From the NCBI RefSeq assembly GCF_029023785.1, contig NZ_CP118955.1, positions 62,001 to 126,000 on the forward strand: a stretch of 64,000 nucleotides of DNA. The letters run 5' to 3'. The position numbers and the translations under genes were made by a program. A model generated the notes under the pieces. The model saw only the letters and a list, made by a program, of their open reading frames with translations. It made no database searches and was not told where the DNA came from. Positions 1-12,361 of the stretch are shown piece after piece. The stretch comes from Enterococcus faecium (lineage in GTDB: Bacteria; Bacillota; Bacilli; Lactobacillales; Enterococcaceae). The first letter of the stretch is position 1. Every line of letters begins with the position of its first letter.

Positions 1-603
1 GTTGACGAATACATCCCAACTCCAGAACGTGACAACGACAAACCATTCATGATGCCAGTTGAAGACGTGTTCTCAATTACTGGACGTGGTACTGTTGCTA
101 CAGGTCGTGTTGAACGTGGACAAGTTCGCGTTGGTGACGAAGTTGAAGTTGTTGGTATTGCTGAAGAAACTTCAAAAACAACAGTTACTGGTGTTGAAAT
201 GTTCCGTAAATTGTTAGACTACGCTGAAGCTGGAGACAACATTGGTGCTTTACTACGTGGTGTTGCACGTGAAGACATCCAACGTGGACAAGTTTTAGCT
301 AAACCAGGTACAATCACACCTCATACAAAATTCTCTGCAGAAGTATACGTGTTGACAAAAGAAGAAGGTGGACGTCATACTCCATTCTTCACTAACTACC
401 GTCCACAATTCTACTTCCGTACAACTGACGTAACAGGTGTTGTTGAATTACCAGAAGGAACTGAAATGGTTATGCCTGGCGACAACGTAACAATGGAAGT
501 TGAATTAATCCACCCAATCGCTATCGAAAACGGTACTAAATTCTCAATCCGTGAAGGCGGACGTACAGTTGGTGCCGGTGTCGTTACAGAAATCAAAGCT
601 TAA
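1..603 (+). CDS. tuf: Elongation factor Tu, C-terminal part (5' end outside window)
   Basis: The frame is open from base 1 and ends in TAA at 601-603. It gives about 200 residues covering the end of the G domain and domains 2 and 3 of EF-Tu, the GTPase that delivers aminoacyl-tRNA to the ribosome. Recognisable blocks are [20 protein letters not shown] at the start of domain 2, [20 protein letters not shown] in domain 3, and the C-terminal [15 protein letters not shown]. The gene precedes the S10 operon, as is common in Firmicutes where the str operon ends in tuf. The N-terminal GTP-binding motifs lie before base 1. Confidence 0.98.
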   Translation, partial: VDEYIPTPERDNDKPFMMPVEDVFSITGRGTVATGRVERGQVRVGDEVEVVGIAEETSKTTVTGVEMFRKLLDYAEAGDNIGALLRGVAREDIQRGQVLAKPGTITPHTKFSAEVYVLTKEEGGRHTPFFTNYRPQFYFRTTDVTGVVELPEGTEMVMPGDNVTMEVELIHPIAIENGTKFSIREGGRTVGAGVVTEIKA

Positions 604-648
604 TTCACTTAAGTTTTAAAGTAAAGCAACATTTATTCGGACGTAATC

Positions 649-690
649 GCTCGGAACGAAGGTCTTAGGATCTTTGTTCCGAGCTTTTTT
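649..690 (+). terminator. Rho-independent terminator after tuf
   Basis: GCTCGGAAC at 649-657 pairs with GTTCCGAGC at 676-684, and a run of six T follows at 685-690. It lies 46 bases after the tuf stop and separates the str operon from the S10 promoter. Confidence 0.9.
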
Positions 691-812
691 GTTTATTGCA
701 GGATCAGGAAAAAAGACAGGAGTATTATAAATAGAAGAAACACGAAATAAAAGAGTCAGTATTTTCTAAATGAAACTTTATGAAAACAAAATGTTTTTTA
801 CAAGAAAAAGCC

Positions 813-1318
<506 letters not shown>

Positions 1319-1348
1319 AACTAAAACAAAAATAATGGAGGTGTACTC

Positions 1349-1978
1349 ATGACCAAAGGAATCTTAGGGAAAAAAGTGGGAATGACACAAATCTTCACTG
1401 AATCTGGTGAATTAATTCCAGTAACTGTTGTAGAAGCTACTCCAAACGTAGTACTACAAGTGAAAACAATGGAAACGGATGGCTACGAAGCTATTCAAGT
1501 TGGTTACCAAGATATGCGTGAAGTTTTATCAAACAAACCTGCGAAAGGTCATGTTGCAAAAGCAAACACGGCTCCTAAGCGCTTCATTCGTGAATTCAAA
1601 AATGTTGAGCTAGGAGAATATGAAGTAGGAAAAGAAATTACAGTAGATGTTTTCCAAGCAGGAGACATTATTGATGTAACAGGTACTACGAAAGGTAAAG
1701 GATTCCAAGGGGTTATCAAACGCCACGGACAAAGCCGCGGACCAATGGCTCACGGTTCTCGTTACCATCGTCGTCCTGGGTCAATGGGTCCAGTTGCACC
1801 TAACCGTGTATTTAAAAACAAACGTCTTGCTGGCCGTATGGGTGGCAACCGCGTAACTATCCAAAACTTGGAAGTTGTACGTGTCGATGCAGAAAGAAAT
1901 GTTATCTTGATCAAAGGTAATGTTCCTGGAGCTAAAAAATCTTTAATTACTATCAAATCAGCTGTGAAAGCTAAATAA
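1349..1978 (+). CDS. rplC: Ribosomal protein L3
   Basis: It encodes 209 aa starting [16 protein letters not shown], the conserved N-terminus of L3, one of the proteins that start 50S assembly. The extension that reaches toward the peptidyl-transferase centre is seen as [20 protein letters not shown] followed by [11 protein letters not shown] near residues 115-145. Ribosome binding site TGGAGGTG at 1335-1342. It lies 30 nt after rpsJ. Confidence 0.97.
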   Translation: MTKGILGKKVGMTQIFTESGELIPVTVVEATPNVVLQVKTMETDGYEAIQVGYQDMREVLSNKPAKGHVAKANTAPKRFIREFKNVELGEYEVGKEITVDVFQAGDIIDVTGTTKGKGFQGVIKRHGQSRGPMAHGSRYHRRPGSMGPVAPNRVFKNKRLAGRMGGNRVTIQNLEVVRVDAERNVILIKGNVPGAKKSLITIKSAVKAK

Positions 1979-2005
1979 TTGTAGGAAGAAAGGAGGAACT
2001 AAGGA

Positions 2006-2629
2006 ATGCCGAATGTAGCATTATTCAAACAAGATGGAAGCCAAAACGGTGAAATCACACTTAACGAAGAAATCTTCGGAATTGAACCTAATGAAAGTGT
2101 TGTTTACGATGCAATCGTAATGCAACGTGCGTCATTAAGACAAGGAACACACGCGGTTAAAAACCGTAGCGCTGTTCGCGGCGGCGGACGTAAACCATGG
2201 CGTCAAAAAGGAACAGGTCGTGCACGTCAAGGATCTATCCGCTCACCACAATGGCGTGGAGGTGGCGTAGTCTTTGGACCAACACCACGTTCTTACAGCT
2301 ACAAACTTCCTAAAAAAGTTCGTCGTTTAGCAATGAAATCTGTATTGTCAGAAAAAGTTGCTGAAAACAACTTGGTAGCAATCGAAGGCTTGAACTTCGA
2401 CGCACCAAAAACAAAAGAATTCAAACAAGTTCTTGCTAACTTATCTATCGACTCTAAAGTATTGGTTGTTCTAGAAAAAGGTAACGACTTTGCTGCTTTA
2501 TCAGCACGTAACTTACCAAACGTTTCTGTAGTAACTTCTGATAATGTGAGTGTGCTAGACGTTGTATCAAATACAAAAGTGTTAGCAACACAAACTGCTC
2601 TTACTCAAATTGAGGAGGTGCTTGCATAA
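2006..2629 (+). CDS. rplD: Ribosomal protein L4
   Basis: It encodes 207 aa of L4, which lines the peptide exit tunnel. The tunnel loop is visible as [20 protein letters not shown] near residues 57-76, followed by [10 protein letters not shown]. In several bacteria L4 represses its own operon through the S10 leader; whether the leader seen upstream works this way is unknown. Its TAA overlaps the ATG of rplW by one base (TAATG), indicating translational coupling. Confidence 0.97.
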   Translation: MPNVALFKQDGSQNGEITLNEEIFGIEPNESVVYDAIVMQRASLRQGTHAVKNRSAVRGGGRKPWRQKGTGRARQGSIRSPQWRGGGVVFGPTPRSYSYKLPKKVRRLAMKSVLSEKVAENNLVAIEGLNFDAPKTKEFKQVLANLSIDSKVLVVLEKGNDFAALSARNLPNVSVVTSDNVSVLDVVSNTKVLATQTALTQIEEVLA

Positions 2630-2919
2630 TGAACTTACTAGACGTAATCAAACGCCCAGTGATCACTGAAAAATCAATGCTTGCCATGGATGACAAGAAA
2701 TACACTTTTGAAGTGGACACTCGCGCAAACAAAACTTTAGTAAAACAAGCGGTAGAAGCTGCTTTTGACGTTAAAGTCAAAAACGTGAACATCGTGAACG
2801 TACGTGCGAAATTCAAACGTATGGGCAAATATGCAGGATATACAAAAAAACGTCGCAAAGCGATCGTTACATTGACTGAAGATTCAAAAGAAATCCAATT
2901 ATTCGAAGCTGCTGAATAA
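2629..2919 (+). CDS. rplW: Ribosomal protein L23
   Basis: It encodes 96 aa starting [20 protein letters not shown], the standard L23 N-terminus. L23 sits at the exit-tunnel mouth and is a docking site for trigger factor and the signal recognition particle. The start codon overlaps the rplD stop, with GAGGAGGTG just upstream inside rplD. Confidence 0.97.
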   Translation: MNLLDVIKRPVITEKSMLAMDDKKYTFEVDTRANKTLVKQAVEAAFDVKVKNVNIVNVRAKFKRMGKYAGYTKKRRKAIVTLTEDSKEIQLFEAAE

Positions 2920-2957
2920 GCACTAATAGATAACTCATTAAATTAGGAGGGAAAAAC

Positions 2958-3791
2958 GTGGCGATTAAAAAGTACAAACCTACCTCAAATGGTCGTCGTA
3001 ACATGACAGGTTCTGATTTTGCTGAAATCACAACATCAACACCTGAAAAATCATTGTTACAACCATTGAAAAACCATGCTGGACGTAACAACAACGGCCG
3101 CATCACTGTACGTCATCAAGGTGGCGGACACAAACGCCAATATCGCGTGATCGACTTCAAACGTAACAAAGATAACGTTGTTGCAACTGTTCAAACGATC
3201 GAATATGATCCAAACCGTTCAGCTAACATCGCGTTAGTACACTATGAAGATGGAGTGAAAGCTTACATCTTAGCACCTAAAGGACTAGAAGTGGGTATGA
3301 AACTTGTTTCAGGTCCAGAAGCAGATATCAAAGTCGGAAATGCTCTTCCATTAGAAAACATTCCAGTTGGTACTGTTATCCACAACATTGAAATGAAACC
3401 TGGTAAAGGTGGACAATTGATCCGTTCTGCTGGTACAAGTGCTCAAGTACTTGGTAAAGAAGGCAAATACGTATTGATCCGCTTGAACTCTGGTGAAGTT
3501 CGTATGATCTTAGCTGCATGCCGTGCTACAATCGGTTCTGTAGGTAACGAACAACACGAATTAATCAACATCGGTAAAGCTGGACGCTCTCGTTGGATGC
3601 GTAAACGCCCAACTGTACGTGGTAGCGTAATGAACCCTAATGATCACCCACACGGTGGTGGTGAAGGTAAAGCTCCTATCGGACGTAAAGCACCAGTTTC
3701 TCCTTGGGGTCAACCAGCTCTTGGTTACAAAACTCGTAACAAAAAAGCTAAATCAGACAAACTTATTGTTCGTCGTCGCAAAAATAAATAA
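2958..3791 (+). CDS. rplB: Ribosomal protein L2
   Basis: It encodes 277 aa from a GTG start with TTAGGAGGG upstream. L2 helps form the peptidyl-transferase region and the 30S/50S bridge. The C-terminal block [20 protein letters not shown] contains the highly conserved histidine region, and [19 protein letters not shown] is the N-terminal RNA-binding segment. Normal length for bacteria. Confidence 0.97.
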   Translation: MAIKKYKPTSNGRRNMTGSDFAEITTSTPEKSLLQPLKNHAGRNNNGRITVRHQGGGHKRQYRVIDFKRNKDNVVATVQTIEYDPNRSANIALVHYEDGVKAYILAPKGLEVGMKLVSGPEADIKVGNALPLENIPVGTVIHNIEMKPGKGGQLIRSAGTSAQVLGKEGKYVLIRLNSGEVRMILAACRATIGSVGNEQHELINIGKAGRSRWMRKRPTVRGSVMNPNDHPHGGGEGKAPIGRKAPVSPWGQPALGYKTRNKKAKSDKLIVRRRKNK

Positions 3792-3833
3792 TTACTTTGA
3801 CCATGTGTCGCACATTTTGAGAGGAGGTTCACC

Positions 3834-4112
3834 ATGGGTCGTAGTTTAAAGAAAGGACCTTTTGTCGATGAGCATTTAATGAAAAAAGTTGAAGCTCAAG
3901 CAGGGGTTGAAAAGAAAAAAGTTATCAAAACTTGGTCACGCCGTTCAACAGTTTTCCCAAGTTTTGTTGGATATACCATCGCAGTTTATGATGGACGTAA
4001 ACATGTACCAGTTTACATCCAAGAAGACATGGTAGGACACAAATTAGGTGAATTTGCACCTACAAGAACTTATCGTGGACATGCTGCTGACGATAAGAAA
4101 ACGAAACGCTAA
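3834..4112 (+). CDS. rpsS: Ribosomal protein S19
   Basis: It encodes 92 aa starting [20 protein letters not shown] and including [20 protein letters not shown]. This is typical S19 of the 30S head, contacting S13 and the A-site finger. GAGAGGAGG lies just before the ATG. Confidence 0.97.
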   Translation: MGRSLKKGPFVDEHLMKKVEAQAGVEKKKVIKTWSRRSTVFPSFVGYTIAVYDGRKHVPVYIQEDMVGHKLGEFAPTRTYRGHAADDKKTKR

Positions 4113-4134
4113 TTTGAGGGGAGGATAAATCCAA

Positions 4135-4482
4135 ATGGCAGAACAAATCACATCAGCTAAAGCAACTGCAAAAACAGTTCGCACTTCACCTCGAAAAGCC
4201 CGTTTAGTAATTGACCTTATCAGAGGTAAAAGTGTCGCAGATGCAATTTCAATCTTGAAATTCACACCAAACAAATCTGCTGGAATCATTGAAAAAGTAT
4301 TGATGTCAGCAGTTGCGAATGCAGAAAATAACTTTGACTTAGATGTTGAAAACTTGGTAGTAAGCGAAGCTTTTGTTAACGAAGGACCTACAATGAAACG
4401 TTTCCGTCCTCGTGCAAAAGGATCAGCTTCTCCAATCAACAAACGTACAAGTCATATCACGGTAGTCGTATCAGAAAAATAA
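4135..4482 (+). CDS. rplV: Ribosomal protein L22
   Basis: It encodes 115 aa of L22, whose long hairpin lines the exit tunnel. The hairpin is seen as [20 protein letters not shown] near residues 83-102; changes in this loop are known to affect macrolide binding in other bacteria. The N-terminus [20 protein letters not shown] is standard. Cotranscribed with rpsS and rpsC. Confidence 0.97.
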   Translation: MAEQITSAKATAKTVRTSPRKARLVIDLIRGKSVADAISILKFTPNKSAGIIEKVLMSAVANAENNFDLDVENLVVSEAFVNEGPTMKRFRPRAKGSASPINKRTSHITVVVSEK

Positions 4483-4495
4483 GGAGGGATAATCA

Positions 4496-5152
4496 GTGGG
4501 TCAAAAAGTACATCCAATTGGAATGCGTGTAGGCATCATCCGCGACTGGGATGCTAAATGGTATGCTGAAAAAGAGTATGCTGAGTTCTTACACGAAGAT
4601 TTAAGAATCCGTAAATTTATTTCAACTAAACTTGCTGATGCTGCTGTATCAACAGTTGAAATCGAACGCGCAACAGGTCGCGTAAACATTTCAATTCACA
4701 CAGCTAAACCAGGTATGGTTATTGGTAAAGGCGGTTCTGAAGTCGAAAGCCTAAGAAAAGAATTAAACAAATTAACTGGTAAAAGAATCCATATCAATAT
4801 CGTGGAAATCAAAAAACCAGATCTAGATGCAAAATTAGTAGGTGAAGGAATCGCACGTCAATTAGAAAACCGTGTTGCTTTCCGTCGCGCTCAAAAACAA
4901 GCCATCCAACGCTCAATGCGTGCTGGCGCTCAAGGGATCAAAACTCAAGTATCTGGTCGTCTAAACGGAGCAGATATCGCTCGTTCAGAAGGATACTCAG
5001 AAGGAACTGTTCCTCTTCATACTTTACGTGCGGACATTGATTACGCATGGGAAGAAGCAGATACAACATACGGAAAACTAGGAGTTAAAGTGTGGATCTA
5101 TCGTGGAGAAATTCTTCCAACTAAAAAAAACACTGAGAAAGGAGGGAAATAA
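4496..5152 (+). CDS. rpsC: Ribosomal protein S3
   Basis: It encodes 218 aa from a GTG start preceded by AAGGAGGG. The KH RNA-binding motif [18 protein letters not shown] is near residue 73. S3 is part of the mRNA entry site of the 30S subunit. Only two bases separate its stop from the rplP start, so the two are probably coupled. Confidence 0.97.
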   Translation: MGQKVHPIGMRVGIIRDWDAKWYAEKEYAEFLHEDLRIRKFISTKLADAAVSTVEIERATGRVNISIHTAKPGMVIGKGGSEVESLRKELNKLTGKRIHINIVEIKKPDLDAKLVGEGIARQLENRVAFRRAQKQAIQRSMRAGAQGIKTQVSGRLNGADIARSEGYSEGTVPLHTLRADIDYAWEEADTTYGKLGVKVWIYRGEILPTKKNTEKGGK

Positions 5153-5154
5153 TC

Positions 5155-5589
5155 ATGTTAGTACCTAAACGTGTAAAACACCGTCGTGAATTCCGCGGAA
5201 AAATGCGCGGGGAAGCTAAAGGCGGAAAAGAAGTAGCATTCGGTGAATACGGTTTGCAAGCTGTTGATTCACATTGGATCACAAACCGCCAAATCGAAGC
5301 TGCTCGTATCGCAATGACTCGTTACATGAAACGTGGTGGGAAAGTATGGATTAAAATTTTCCCTCACAAATCTTATACTGCCAAAGCAATTGGGGTACGT
5401 ATGGGTTCTGGTAAAGGGGCACCTGAAGGATGGGTTGCACCAGTAAAACGTGGTAAAATCATGTTTGAAATCGCAGGCGTTCCTGAAGAAGTAGCTCGTG
5501 AAGCGTTACGTCTAGCTTCTCACAAATTACCAATGAAAACTAAGATCGTAAAACGTGAGGAAATGGGTGGTGAATCGAATGAAGGTTAA
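5155..5589 (+). CDS. rplP: Ribosomal protein L16
   Basis: It encodes 144 aa starting [20 protein letters not shown], the conserved L16 N-terminus. L16 binds near the A site and the elbow of A-site tRNA. The ribosome binding site GAAAGGAGGG lies inside the end of rpsC. Its last 11 bases overlap the start of rpmC. Confidence 0.97.
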   Translation: MLVPKRVKHRREFRGKMRGEAKGGKEVAFGEYGLQAVDSHWITNRQIEAARIAMTRYMKRGGKVWIKIFPHKSYTAKAIGVRMGSGKGAPEGWVAPVKRGKIMFEIAGVPEEVAREALRLASHKLPMKTKIVKREEMGGESNEG

Positions 5590-5767
5590 AGAAATCAGAG
5601 AATTAACCACTGCCGAAATGCTTGATCAAGAAAAACAATTAAAAGAAGAATTGTTTAATCTTAGATTCCAATTAGCAACAGGTCAATTAGAAAACACTGC
5701 ACGTATTAAAGAAGTACGTAAATCGATTGCACGCATCAAAACTGTGTTGCGTGAACAAGCTAAGTAA
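5579..5767 (+). CDS. rpmC: Ribosomal protein L29
   Basis: It encodes 62 aa, [20 protein letters not shown] onward, a two-helix protein at the exit-tunnel rim. The ATG at 5579 was chosen over an upstream in-frame ATG because it gives the normal L29 length and N-terminus and has GGGTGGTG at 5565-5572 in front. It overlaps rplP by 11 nt. Confidence 0.95.
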   Translation: MKVKEIRELTTAEMLDQEKQLKEELFNLRFQLATGQLENTARIKEVRKSIARIKTVLREQAK

Positions 5768-5791
5768 TTATGGAAGGAGGCCATTAAGCGT

Positions 5792-6058
5792 ATGACTGAA
5801 GGAAGAAATCAACGCAAAGTTTATCAAGGTCGCGTGGTTTCAGACAAAATGGATAAAACAATTACCGTTGCTGTCGAAACAAAGAAAAACCACCCTATCT
5901 ATGGCAAACGCATGAACTATTCTAAGAAATACAAAGTGCATGATGAAAACAACACAGCAAAAGTTGGCGACATCGTGAGAATTATGGAAACTCGTCCATT
6001 ATCAGCTACAAAACGTTTCCGTTTGTTGGAAGTAGTCGAAGAAGCAGTTATTATCTAA
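5792..6058 (+). CDS. rpsQ: Ribosomal protein S17
   Basis: It encodes 88 aa with an OB-fold signature, [18 protein letters not shown] near residue 14 and [20 protein letters not shown] near the end. S17 is a primary 16S rRNA-binding protein. GGAAGGAGG precedes the ATG. Confidence 0.97.
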   Translation: MTEGRNQRKVYQGRVVSDKMDKTITVAVETKKNHPIYGKRMNYSKKYKVHDENNTAKVGDIVRIMETRPLSATKRFRLLEVVEEAVII

Positions 6059-6061
6059 TAA

Positions 6062-6484
<423 letters not shown>

Positions 6485-6520
6485 TCTTGAGACACTTATC
6501 AAAGGAGGTGCGAAACAGTT

Positions 6521-6829
6521 ATGTTTGTTAAAAAAGGCGATAAAGTTAAAGTTATCACTGGAAAAGACAAAAACAAAGAAGGCGTTGTACTAGCAGCGTT
6601 CCCGAAAAAAGATAAAGTTATTGTCGAAGGTGTAAATGTCGTTAAAAAACACCAAAAACCTTCTCAAGCTGCTCCTCAAGGTGGAATTGTTGAGATGGAA
6701 GCGCCAATTCATGTTTCTAACGTGATGGTGGTTGACTCTACTGGTGTAGCTGGCCGAGTTGGCTACAAAGAAGTAGACGGCAAAAAAGTCCGTGTTTCTA
6801 AAAAAACCGGTGAAGTTTTAGATAAATAA
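6521..6829 (+). CDS. rplX: Ribosomal protein L24
   Basis: It encodes 102 aa with an N-terminal KOW motif ([20 protein letters not shown]) and the [13 protein letters not shown] C-terminus typical of L24, an assembly-initiating 50S protein. AAAGGAGGTG lies upstream of the ATG. Confidence 0.97.
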   Translation: MFVKKGDKVKVITGKDKNKEGVVLAAFPKKDKVIVEGVNVVKKHQKPSQAAPQGGIVEMEAPIHVSNVMVVDSTGVAGRVGYKEVDGKKVRVSKKTGEVLDK

Positions 6830-6856
6830 AAGTTTAAGGAAGGAGGGTCTTACTGA

Positions 6857-7396
6857 ATGAACCGCCTAAAAGAAAAATATCTTAAAGAAGTAACTCCATC
6901 ATTGATGGAAAAATTTAACTATAGCTCTGTTATGCAAACACCTAAAGTTGAAAAAATCGTCATCAACATGGGTGTTGGTGATGCGGTATCAAACGCTAAA
7001 AACTTAGATAAAGCAGTTGAAGAATTAACTTTGATCACTGGTCAAAAACCAATGATTACAAAAGCTAAAAAATCAATCGCTGGATTCCGTTTACGTGAAG
7101 GAATGCCAATTGGTGCAAAAGTTACATTGCGCGGAGAAAGAATGTACGAATTCTTAGACAAATTGGTTTCTGTTTCACTACCACGTGTACGTGACTTCCA
7201 TGGTGTAAGTAAAAAAGCCTTTGACGGTCGTGGAAACTATACTTTAGGTATTAAAGAACAATTGATCTTCCCAGAAGTAGATTATGATTTAGTAGATAAA
7301 GTACGTGGTATGGACATCGTTATTGTAACAACAGCAAACTCTGATGAAGAATCTCGTGAGTTGTTGACACAATTAGGCATGCCATTCCAAAAATAA
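6857..7396 (+). CDS. rplE: Ribosomal protein L5
   Basis: It encodes 179 aa with the L5 blocks [20 protein letters not shown] and [21 protein letters not shown]5 binds 5S rRNA and contacts P-site tRNA. GGAAGGAGGG upstream, with normal length. Confidence 0.97.
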   Translation: MNRLKEKYLKEVTPSLMEKFNYSSVMQTPKVEKIVINMGVGDAVSNAKNLDKAVEELTLITGQKPMITKAKKSIAGFRLREGMPIGAKVTLRGERMYEFLDKLVSVSLPRVRDFHGVSKKAFDGRGNYTLGIKEQLIFPEVDYDLVDKVRGMDIVIVTTANSDEESRELLTQLGMPFQK

Positions 7397-7414
7397 TTAA
7401 AGGAGGCGAACTAC

Positions 7415-7600
7415 GTGGCTAAAAAATCAATGATTGCTAAAAACAAACGTCCTGCAAAATTTTCAACACAAGCTTATACTCGTTGCGAACGTTGCGGACG
7501 TCCACATTCAGTTTATCGTAAGTTCCATCTTTGCCGTATTTGCTTCCGCGAACTTGCCTATAAAGGTCAAATTCCCGGCGTGAAGAAAGCTAGCTGGTAA
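7415..7600 (+). CDS. rpsZ: Ribosomal protein S14, zinc-binding type
   Basis: It encodes 61 aa from GTG at 7415 with AAAGGAGG upstream. The four zinc ligands are visible as CERC at residues 24-27 and CRIC at 40-43, so this is the short C+ form (also called rpsN1 or type Z), not the long zinc-free paralogue that many enterococci carry elsewhere. Confidence 0.96.
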   Translation: MAKKSMIAKNKRPAKFSTQAYTRCERCGRPHSVYRKFHLCRICFRELAYKGQIPGVKKASW

Positions 7601-7635
7601 AAAGTAAATTCGCATAAGAAGGAGGTAAAAGATCA

Positions 7636-8034
7636 ATGGTCATGACAGATCCAATTGCAGATTTTCTAACTCGTATCCGTAACGCAAACATGGTTAAACA
7701 TGAGTCTTTAGAAGTACCTGCATCAAAAATTAAACGTGACATCGCTGAAATCTTGAAACGTGAAGGTTTCGTTCGTGATGTTGAATACATCGAAGATGAC
7801 AAACAAGGCGTGATCCGTGTTTTCCTAAAATTTGGTAAAAACGGCGAACGTGTTATCACAAACTTAAAACGTATCTCTAAACCAGGTTTGCGTGCTTATG
7901 TCAAAGCTGACGAAGTACCAAAAGTATTGAACGGTTTAGGTATCGCAATCATTTCGACTTCTGAAGGTGTTGTCACTGATAAAGAAGCTCGTGAAAAAAA
8001 TATCGGCGGCGAAGTTATCGCTTACGTATGGTAA
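7636..8034 (+). CDS. rpsH: Ribosomal protein S8
   Basis: It encodes 132 aa with [20 protein letters not shown] at the start and the conserved [20 protein letters not shown] at the end. S8 binds 16S rRNA helix 21 and is the translational repressor of the spc operon in E. coli. A second ATG three codons in (7642) would also be acceptable. AAGGAGG upstream. Confidence 0.97.
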   Translation: MVMTDPIADFLTRIRNANMVKHESLEVPASKIKRDIAEILKREGFVRDVEYIEDDKQGVIRVFLKFGKNGERVITNLKRISKPGLRAYVKADEVPKVLNGLGIAIISTSEGVVTDKEAREKNIGGEVIAYVW

Positions 8035-8065
8035 TCAAGTAGAATCTACAAGGAGGTGTCTTTAA

Positions 8066-8602
8066 GTGAGCCGTATCGGAAATAAAGTCGTTGTTATCCC
8101 TGAAGGAGTAACAGTTACTCAAGACGGAAACAACGTTACAGTTAAAGGACCAAAAGGTGAATTGACTCGTACTTTTTCAGCAGATATCAAAATGAATATC
8201 GAAGGAAACGAAGTAACTTTCACTCGTCCAAACGACAGTAAAGAAATGAAAACAATTCATGGAACAACTCGTGCGAACTTCAACAACATGGTTGTAGGTG
8301 TCAGCGAAGGTTTCCAAAAAGCGTTAGAACTAATCGGGGTTGGGTACCGTGCACAATTACAAGGATCAAAACTTGTATTGAACGTTGGTTACTCACATCC
8401 AGTAGAAATCACACCACCAGCTGGAGTAACTGTTGAAGTACCAGCTAACACACAAGTAATTGTTAAAGGTGCGAACAAAGAAGAAGTTGGCGAATTAGCT
8501 GCAAACATTCGTGGAACTCGTCCTCCAGAACCTTATAAAGGTAAAGGTATTCGTTATGTTGGCGAATATGTACGCCGTAAAGAAGGTAAAACTGGTAAAT
8601 AA
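8066..8602 (+). CDS. rplF: Ribosomal protein L6
   Basis: It encodes 178 aa starting from GTG with AAGGAGGTG upstream. The C-terminal signature [20 protein letters not shown] is complete. L6 binds near the sarcin-ricin loop. The gap to the next gene is 160 nt, far longer than elsewhere in this operon, and holds an inverted repeat. Confidence 0.97.
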   Translation: MSRIGNKVVVIPEGVTVTQDGNNVTVKGPKGELTRTFSADIKMNIEGNEVTFTRPNDSKEMKTIHGTTRANFNNMVVGVSEGFQKALELIGVGYRAQLQGSKLVLNVGYSHPVEITPPAGVTVEVPANTQVIVKGANKEEVGELAANIRGTRPPEPYKGKGIRYVGEYVRRKEGKTGK

Positions 8603-8609
8603 TCGTTTA

Positions 8610-8707
8610 GAAAAATTGCATAGAAGCCAGCAGCAGGAAAAAGGCATTTGGCTGAAGTTTACCTTCAAAAAAATACATTTTTACTTGTGCCGCAGCTTCT
8701 ATTTTTC
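8610..8707. repeat. Inverted repeat in the rplF-rplR gap
   Basis: TAGAAGC at 8621-8627 pairs perfectly with GCTTCTA at 8695-8701. Outside a 5-nt bulge, GAAAAA at 8610-8615 pairs with TTTTTC at 8702-8707, and a small inner hairpin TGAAG/CTTCA lies at 8653-8667. No ORF of its own and no U-tract. Other gaps in this operon are about 15-50 nt, so this looks like an inserted small element or a regulatory or processing structure. Confidence 0.6.
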
Positions 8708-8762
8708 GAAACGTATTTACTGCTTGAAATAGTAGTACAATAAAAATAAAGAGGTGACAATT

Positions 8763-9119
8763 GTGATTACAAAACCAGATAAGAACAAAACACGTCAAAA
8801 GAGACATCGTCGTGTACGTAACAATATCTCTGGTACTGCTGAGCGCCCACGCTTGAACGTTTTTCGTTCTAACAAAAACATCTACGCTCAAATTATTGAT
8901 GACGTAGCGGGTGTAACGCTAGCAAGTGCCTCTACCTTGGATAAAGAAATTTCAGGTGGAACAAAAACAGAAGCAGCACAAGCTGTCGGTAAACTAGTTG
9001 CTGAACGTGCAGCTGAAAAAGGCATTAAAGTAGTAGTCTTTGACCGTGGTGGATACCTTTACCATGGCCGTGTGCAAGCTTTAGCTGAAGCTGCTCGCGA
9101 AAATGGACTAGAATTTTAG
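8763..9119 (+). CDS. rplR: Ribosomal protein L18
   Basis: It encodes 118 aa, [20 protein letters not shown] onward, including [21 protein letters not shown]18 binds 5S rRNA. GTG at 8763 is chosen because AGAGGTGA at 8750-8757 is a good ribosome binding site for it. An upstream in-frame GTG at 8754 lies inside that site. Confidence 0.95.
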   Translation: MITKPDKNKTRQKRHRRVRNNISGTAERPRLNVFRSNKNIYAQIIDDVAGVTLASASTLDKEISGGTKTEAAQAVGKLVAERAAEKGIKVVVFDRGGYLYHGRVQALAEAARENGLEF

Positions 9120-9139
9120 AAGAAGGAGGAATACCATTC

Positions 9140-9640
9140 ATGGTTTATATCGATCCAAAACATTTGGAATTAGAAGACCGCGTTGTTGCAATTAACCGTG
9201 TAACAAAAGTTGTTAAAGGTGGACGTCGTCTACGTTTTGCTGCTTTAGTTGTTGTCGGTGACAAAAACGGACACGTAGGATTTGGTACAGGTAAAGCTCA
9301 AGAAGTTCCTGAAGCAATCCGTAAAGCAATTGAAGATGCGAAGAAAAACTTAGTTGAAGTACCTATGGTTGGTTCAACAATCCCACACGAAGTAATCGGT
9401 GCTTTTAGTGGTGGTAGAATCCTAATGAAACCTGCTGTAGAAGGTTCTGGGGTTGCTGCTGGTGGACCAGTTCGTGCCGTATTAGAATTAGCTGGGGTAG
9501 CAGATATCACTTCTAAATCTTTAGGCTCAAATACACCAATCAACGTTGTTCGCGCAACAGTTGAAGGTTTGAAACAATTGAAACGTGCAGAAGAAGTTGC
9601 AGAACTTCGCGGCAAATCAGTTGAAGAATTAATCGGATAA
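9140..9640 (+). CDS. rpsE: Ribosomal protein S5
   Basis: It encodes 166 aa with the S5 double-stranded RNA-binding domain, including [20 protein letters not shown] near residue 24 and the loop [21 protein letters not shown]5 affects decoding accuracy and mRNA helicase activity. GAAGGAGG upstream. Confidence 0.97.
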   Translation: MVYIDPKHLELEDRVVAINRVTKVVKGGRRLRFAALVVVGDKNGHVGFGTGKAQEVPEAIRKAIEDAKKNLVEVPMVGSTIPHEVIGAFSGGRILMKPAVEGSGVAAGGPVRAVLELAGVADITSKSLGSNTPINVVRATVEGLKQLKRAEEVAELRGKSVEELIG

Positions 9641-9654
9641 GGAGGACAACAATA

Positions 9655-9834
9655 ATGGCTGAATTAAAAGTTACTTTAAAACGCAGTATTATCGGACGTC
9701 CTCAAAACCAACGCGATACAGTTAAAGCGTTAGGTCTTACAAAGATTAACAGTTCAGTGGTTAAGCCTTCTAATGAAGCAATTAAAGGCATGATCAATAC
9801 TGTTTCTCACCTAGTGGACGTTGAAGAAATTTAA
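9655..9834 (+). CDS. rpmD: Ribosomal protein L30
   Basis: It encodes 59 aa, [20 protein letters not shown] onward, ending [10 protein letters not shown]. Normal length and position for L30 between S5 and L15. It lies 14 nt after rpsE with AAGGAGGAC in between, so it is cotranscribed and probably coupled. Confidence 0.95.
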   Translation: MAELKVTLKRSIIGRPQNQRDTVKALGLTKINSSVVKPSNEAIKGMINTVSHLVDVEEI

Positions 9835-9877
9835 TTTAGAAAAATCATAACTAGAACATTAAGGAGGTGCCAAACCT

Positions 9878-10318
9878 ATGAAACTTCATGAATTAAAACC
9901 TGCTGAAGGTTCACGCCAAGTACGTAACCGTGTTGGTCGTGGTACTTCATCTGGTAACGGAAAAACTGCCGGACGCGGACAAAAAGGACAAAAAGCTCGT
10001 TCAGGCGGCGGTGTGCGTTTAGGATTTGAAGGGGGACAAACACCATTGTTCCGTCGTTTACCAAAACGAGGATTCACAAACGTGAACCGTAAAGACTATG
10101 CAGTCATTAATCTTGATGTATTGAACCGCTTTGAAGACGGAGCTGAAGTAACTCCTGTTGCTTTAGTTGAAGCTGGAATCGTGAAAAACGAAAAAGCTGG
10201 AATCAAAGTATTAGCTAATGGGGAACTAAACAAGAAATTAACTGTGAAAGCAGCAAAATTCTCTAAAGCAGCTCAAGAAGCAATTGAAGCGGCTGGTGGA
10301 TCAATCGAGGTGATCTAA
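9878..10318 (+). CDS. rplO: Ribosomal protein L15
   Basis: It encodes 146 aa with the glycine-rich N-terminus [20 protein letters not shown] then [20 protein letters not shown] that threads into 23S rRNA. Its stop overlaps the secY start by one base (TAATG), so secY translation is probably coupled to it. Confidence 0.97.
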   Translation: MKLHELKPAEGSRQVRNRVGRGTSSGNGKTAGRGQKGQKARSGGGVRLGFEGGQTPLFRRLPKRGFTNVNRKDYAVINLDVLNRFEDGAEVTPVALVEAGIVKNEKAGIKVLANGELNKKLTVKAAKFSKAAQEAIEAAGGSIEVI

Positions 10319-11613
10319 TGTTTAGACTATTAAAAGATGCTTTTAAAGTAAAAGACATTAGATCGAAAATCCTATTTACTGTATTTGTGTTGTTTGTATT
10401 TCGCCTAGGTGCACATATTACTGTACCAGGCGTAAATGCTGCTTCATTGCAAAACCTTTCTTCTTTGCCATTTTTCAACATGTTGAACTTGGTAAGTGGT
10501 AGTGCGATGCAAAACTTTTCCATTTTCTCAATGGGGGTTTCACCATACATTACTGCTTCTATCGTCATTCAGCTTCTTCAAATGGACATCGTGCCTCGAT
10601 TTGTTGAATGGTCGAAACAAGGGGAAGTTGGTCGTAAAAAACTGAATCAAGCGACTCGATATCTGACATTAGTATTGGCATTTATCCAATCTGTCGGTAT
10701 CACTGCTGGATTCAATCAATACGCTCAATTAGGTTTCGTGAATAATCCTAACGTAGCAACTTACGTAACGATCGGTTTGATTCTAACAGCCGGTACGATG
10801 TTTGTTACTTGGCTAGGAGAACAGATCACAGAAAAAGGTATCGGAAATGGCGTATCAATGATCATTTTTGCAGGTATCATTTCTAGATTGCCTGAAAGTA
10901 TCAGAGAAATTTATGAAGATTACTTTATAAATATTGATCCTTCAGACATATGGAAATCTGCTATTTTTGTGGCCATTTTACTAGTAGCGGTCTTGTTGAT
11001 CGTGACATTCGTAACATTTTTCCAACAAGCTGAACGCAAGATCCCGATCCAATATACGAAACGCGTAGCTGGCGCGCCTACAAGCAGCTATCTGCCGTTG
11101 AAAGTAAATGCAGCTGGAGTTATTCCAGTTATCTTTGCTAGTTCGTTTATTGCTACGCCAAATGCTGTTTTACAAGCATTGAGCGGTAGATTCGGTTCTG
11201 AAAACTGGTACAAAGTGATGATGGAGATCTTTAACTATAATACAGCACCTGGTGCTACGATTTATACGATTCTGATCGTTGCCTTCACTTTCTTCTACGC
11301 CTTTGTTCAAGTAAACCCTGAGAAATTAGCGGAAAACTTGCAAAAGCAAGGAAGTTATATACCAAGCGTACGCCCTGGTAAGGGGACTGAAGAGTATGTC
11401 TCAAGATTACTGATGCGTTTAAGTACAGTTGGTGCAGTCTTCCTTGGTTTAGTGGCATTGCTTCCAATCATTGCTCAAATGGTTTGGGATCTTCCACAAT
11501 CAATCGGATTAGGCGGTACAAGCTTACTGATCGTTATCGGTGTAGCTTTAGAAACTGCGAAACAGTTAGAAGGCTTAATGCTGAAACGTAAATATGTTGG
11601 ATTCATTGAGTAA
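10318..11613 (+). CDS. secY: Preprotein translocase subunit SecY
   Basis: It encodes 431 aa with about ten hydrophobic membrane segments, the channel of the Sec translocon. FVLFVFRLGAHITVPGVNAA is in the first segment, the cytoplasmic loop carries AERKIPIQYTKRVAGAPTSS, and the C-terminal loop has VNPEKLAENLQKQGSYIPSV. Normal length. The partner genes secE and secG are not in the window. Confidence 0.97.
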   Translation: MFRLLKDAFKVKDIRSKILFTVFVLFVFRLGAHITVPGVNAASLQNLSSLPFFNMLNLVSGSAMQNFSIFSMGVSPYITASIVIQLLQMDIVPRFVEWSKQGEVGRKKLNQATRYLTLVLAFIQSVGITAGFNQYAQLGFVNNPNVATYVTIGLILTAGTMFVTWLGEQITEKGIGNGVSMIIFAGIISRLPESIREIYEDYFINIDPSDIWKSAIFVAILLVAVLLIVTFVTFFQQAERKIPIQYTKRVAGAPTSSYLPLKVNAAGVIPVIFASSFIATPNAVLQALSGRFGSENWYKVMMEIFNYNTAPGATIYTILIVAFTFFYAFVQVNPEKLAENLQKQGSYIPSVRPGKGTEEYVSRLLMRLSTVGAVFLGLVALLPIIAQMVWDLPQSIGLGGTSLLIVIGVALETAKQLEGLMLKRKYVGFIE

Positions 11614-11618
11614 GAAAG

Positions 11619-12322
<704 letters not shown>

Positions 12323-12361
12323 CACGATTGCCCGTAGCCGACTTGCATTATGCAGTTACTC

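Noticed and set aside
8716..8741. Promoter in front of rplR
   Set aside because: TTTACT and TACAAT are only 14 bases apart, too close for sigma-A.
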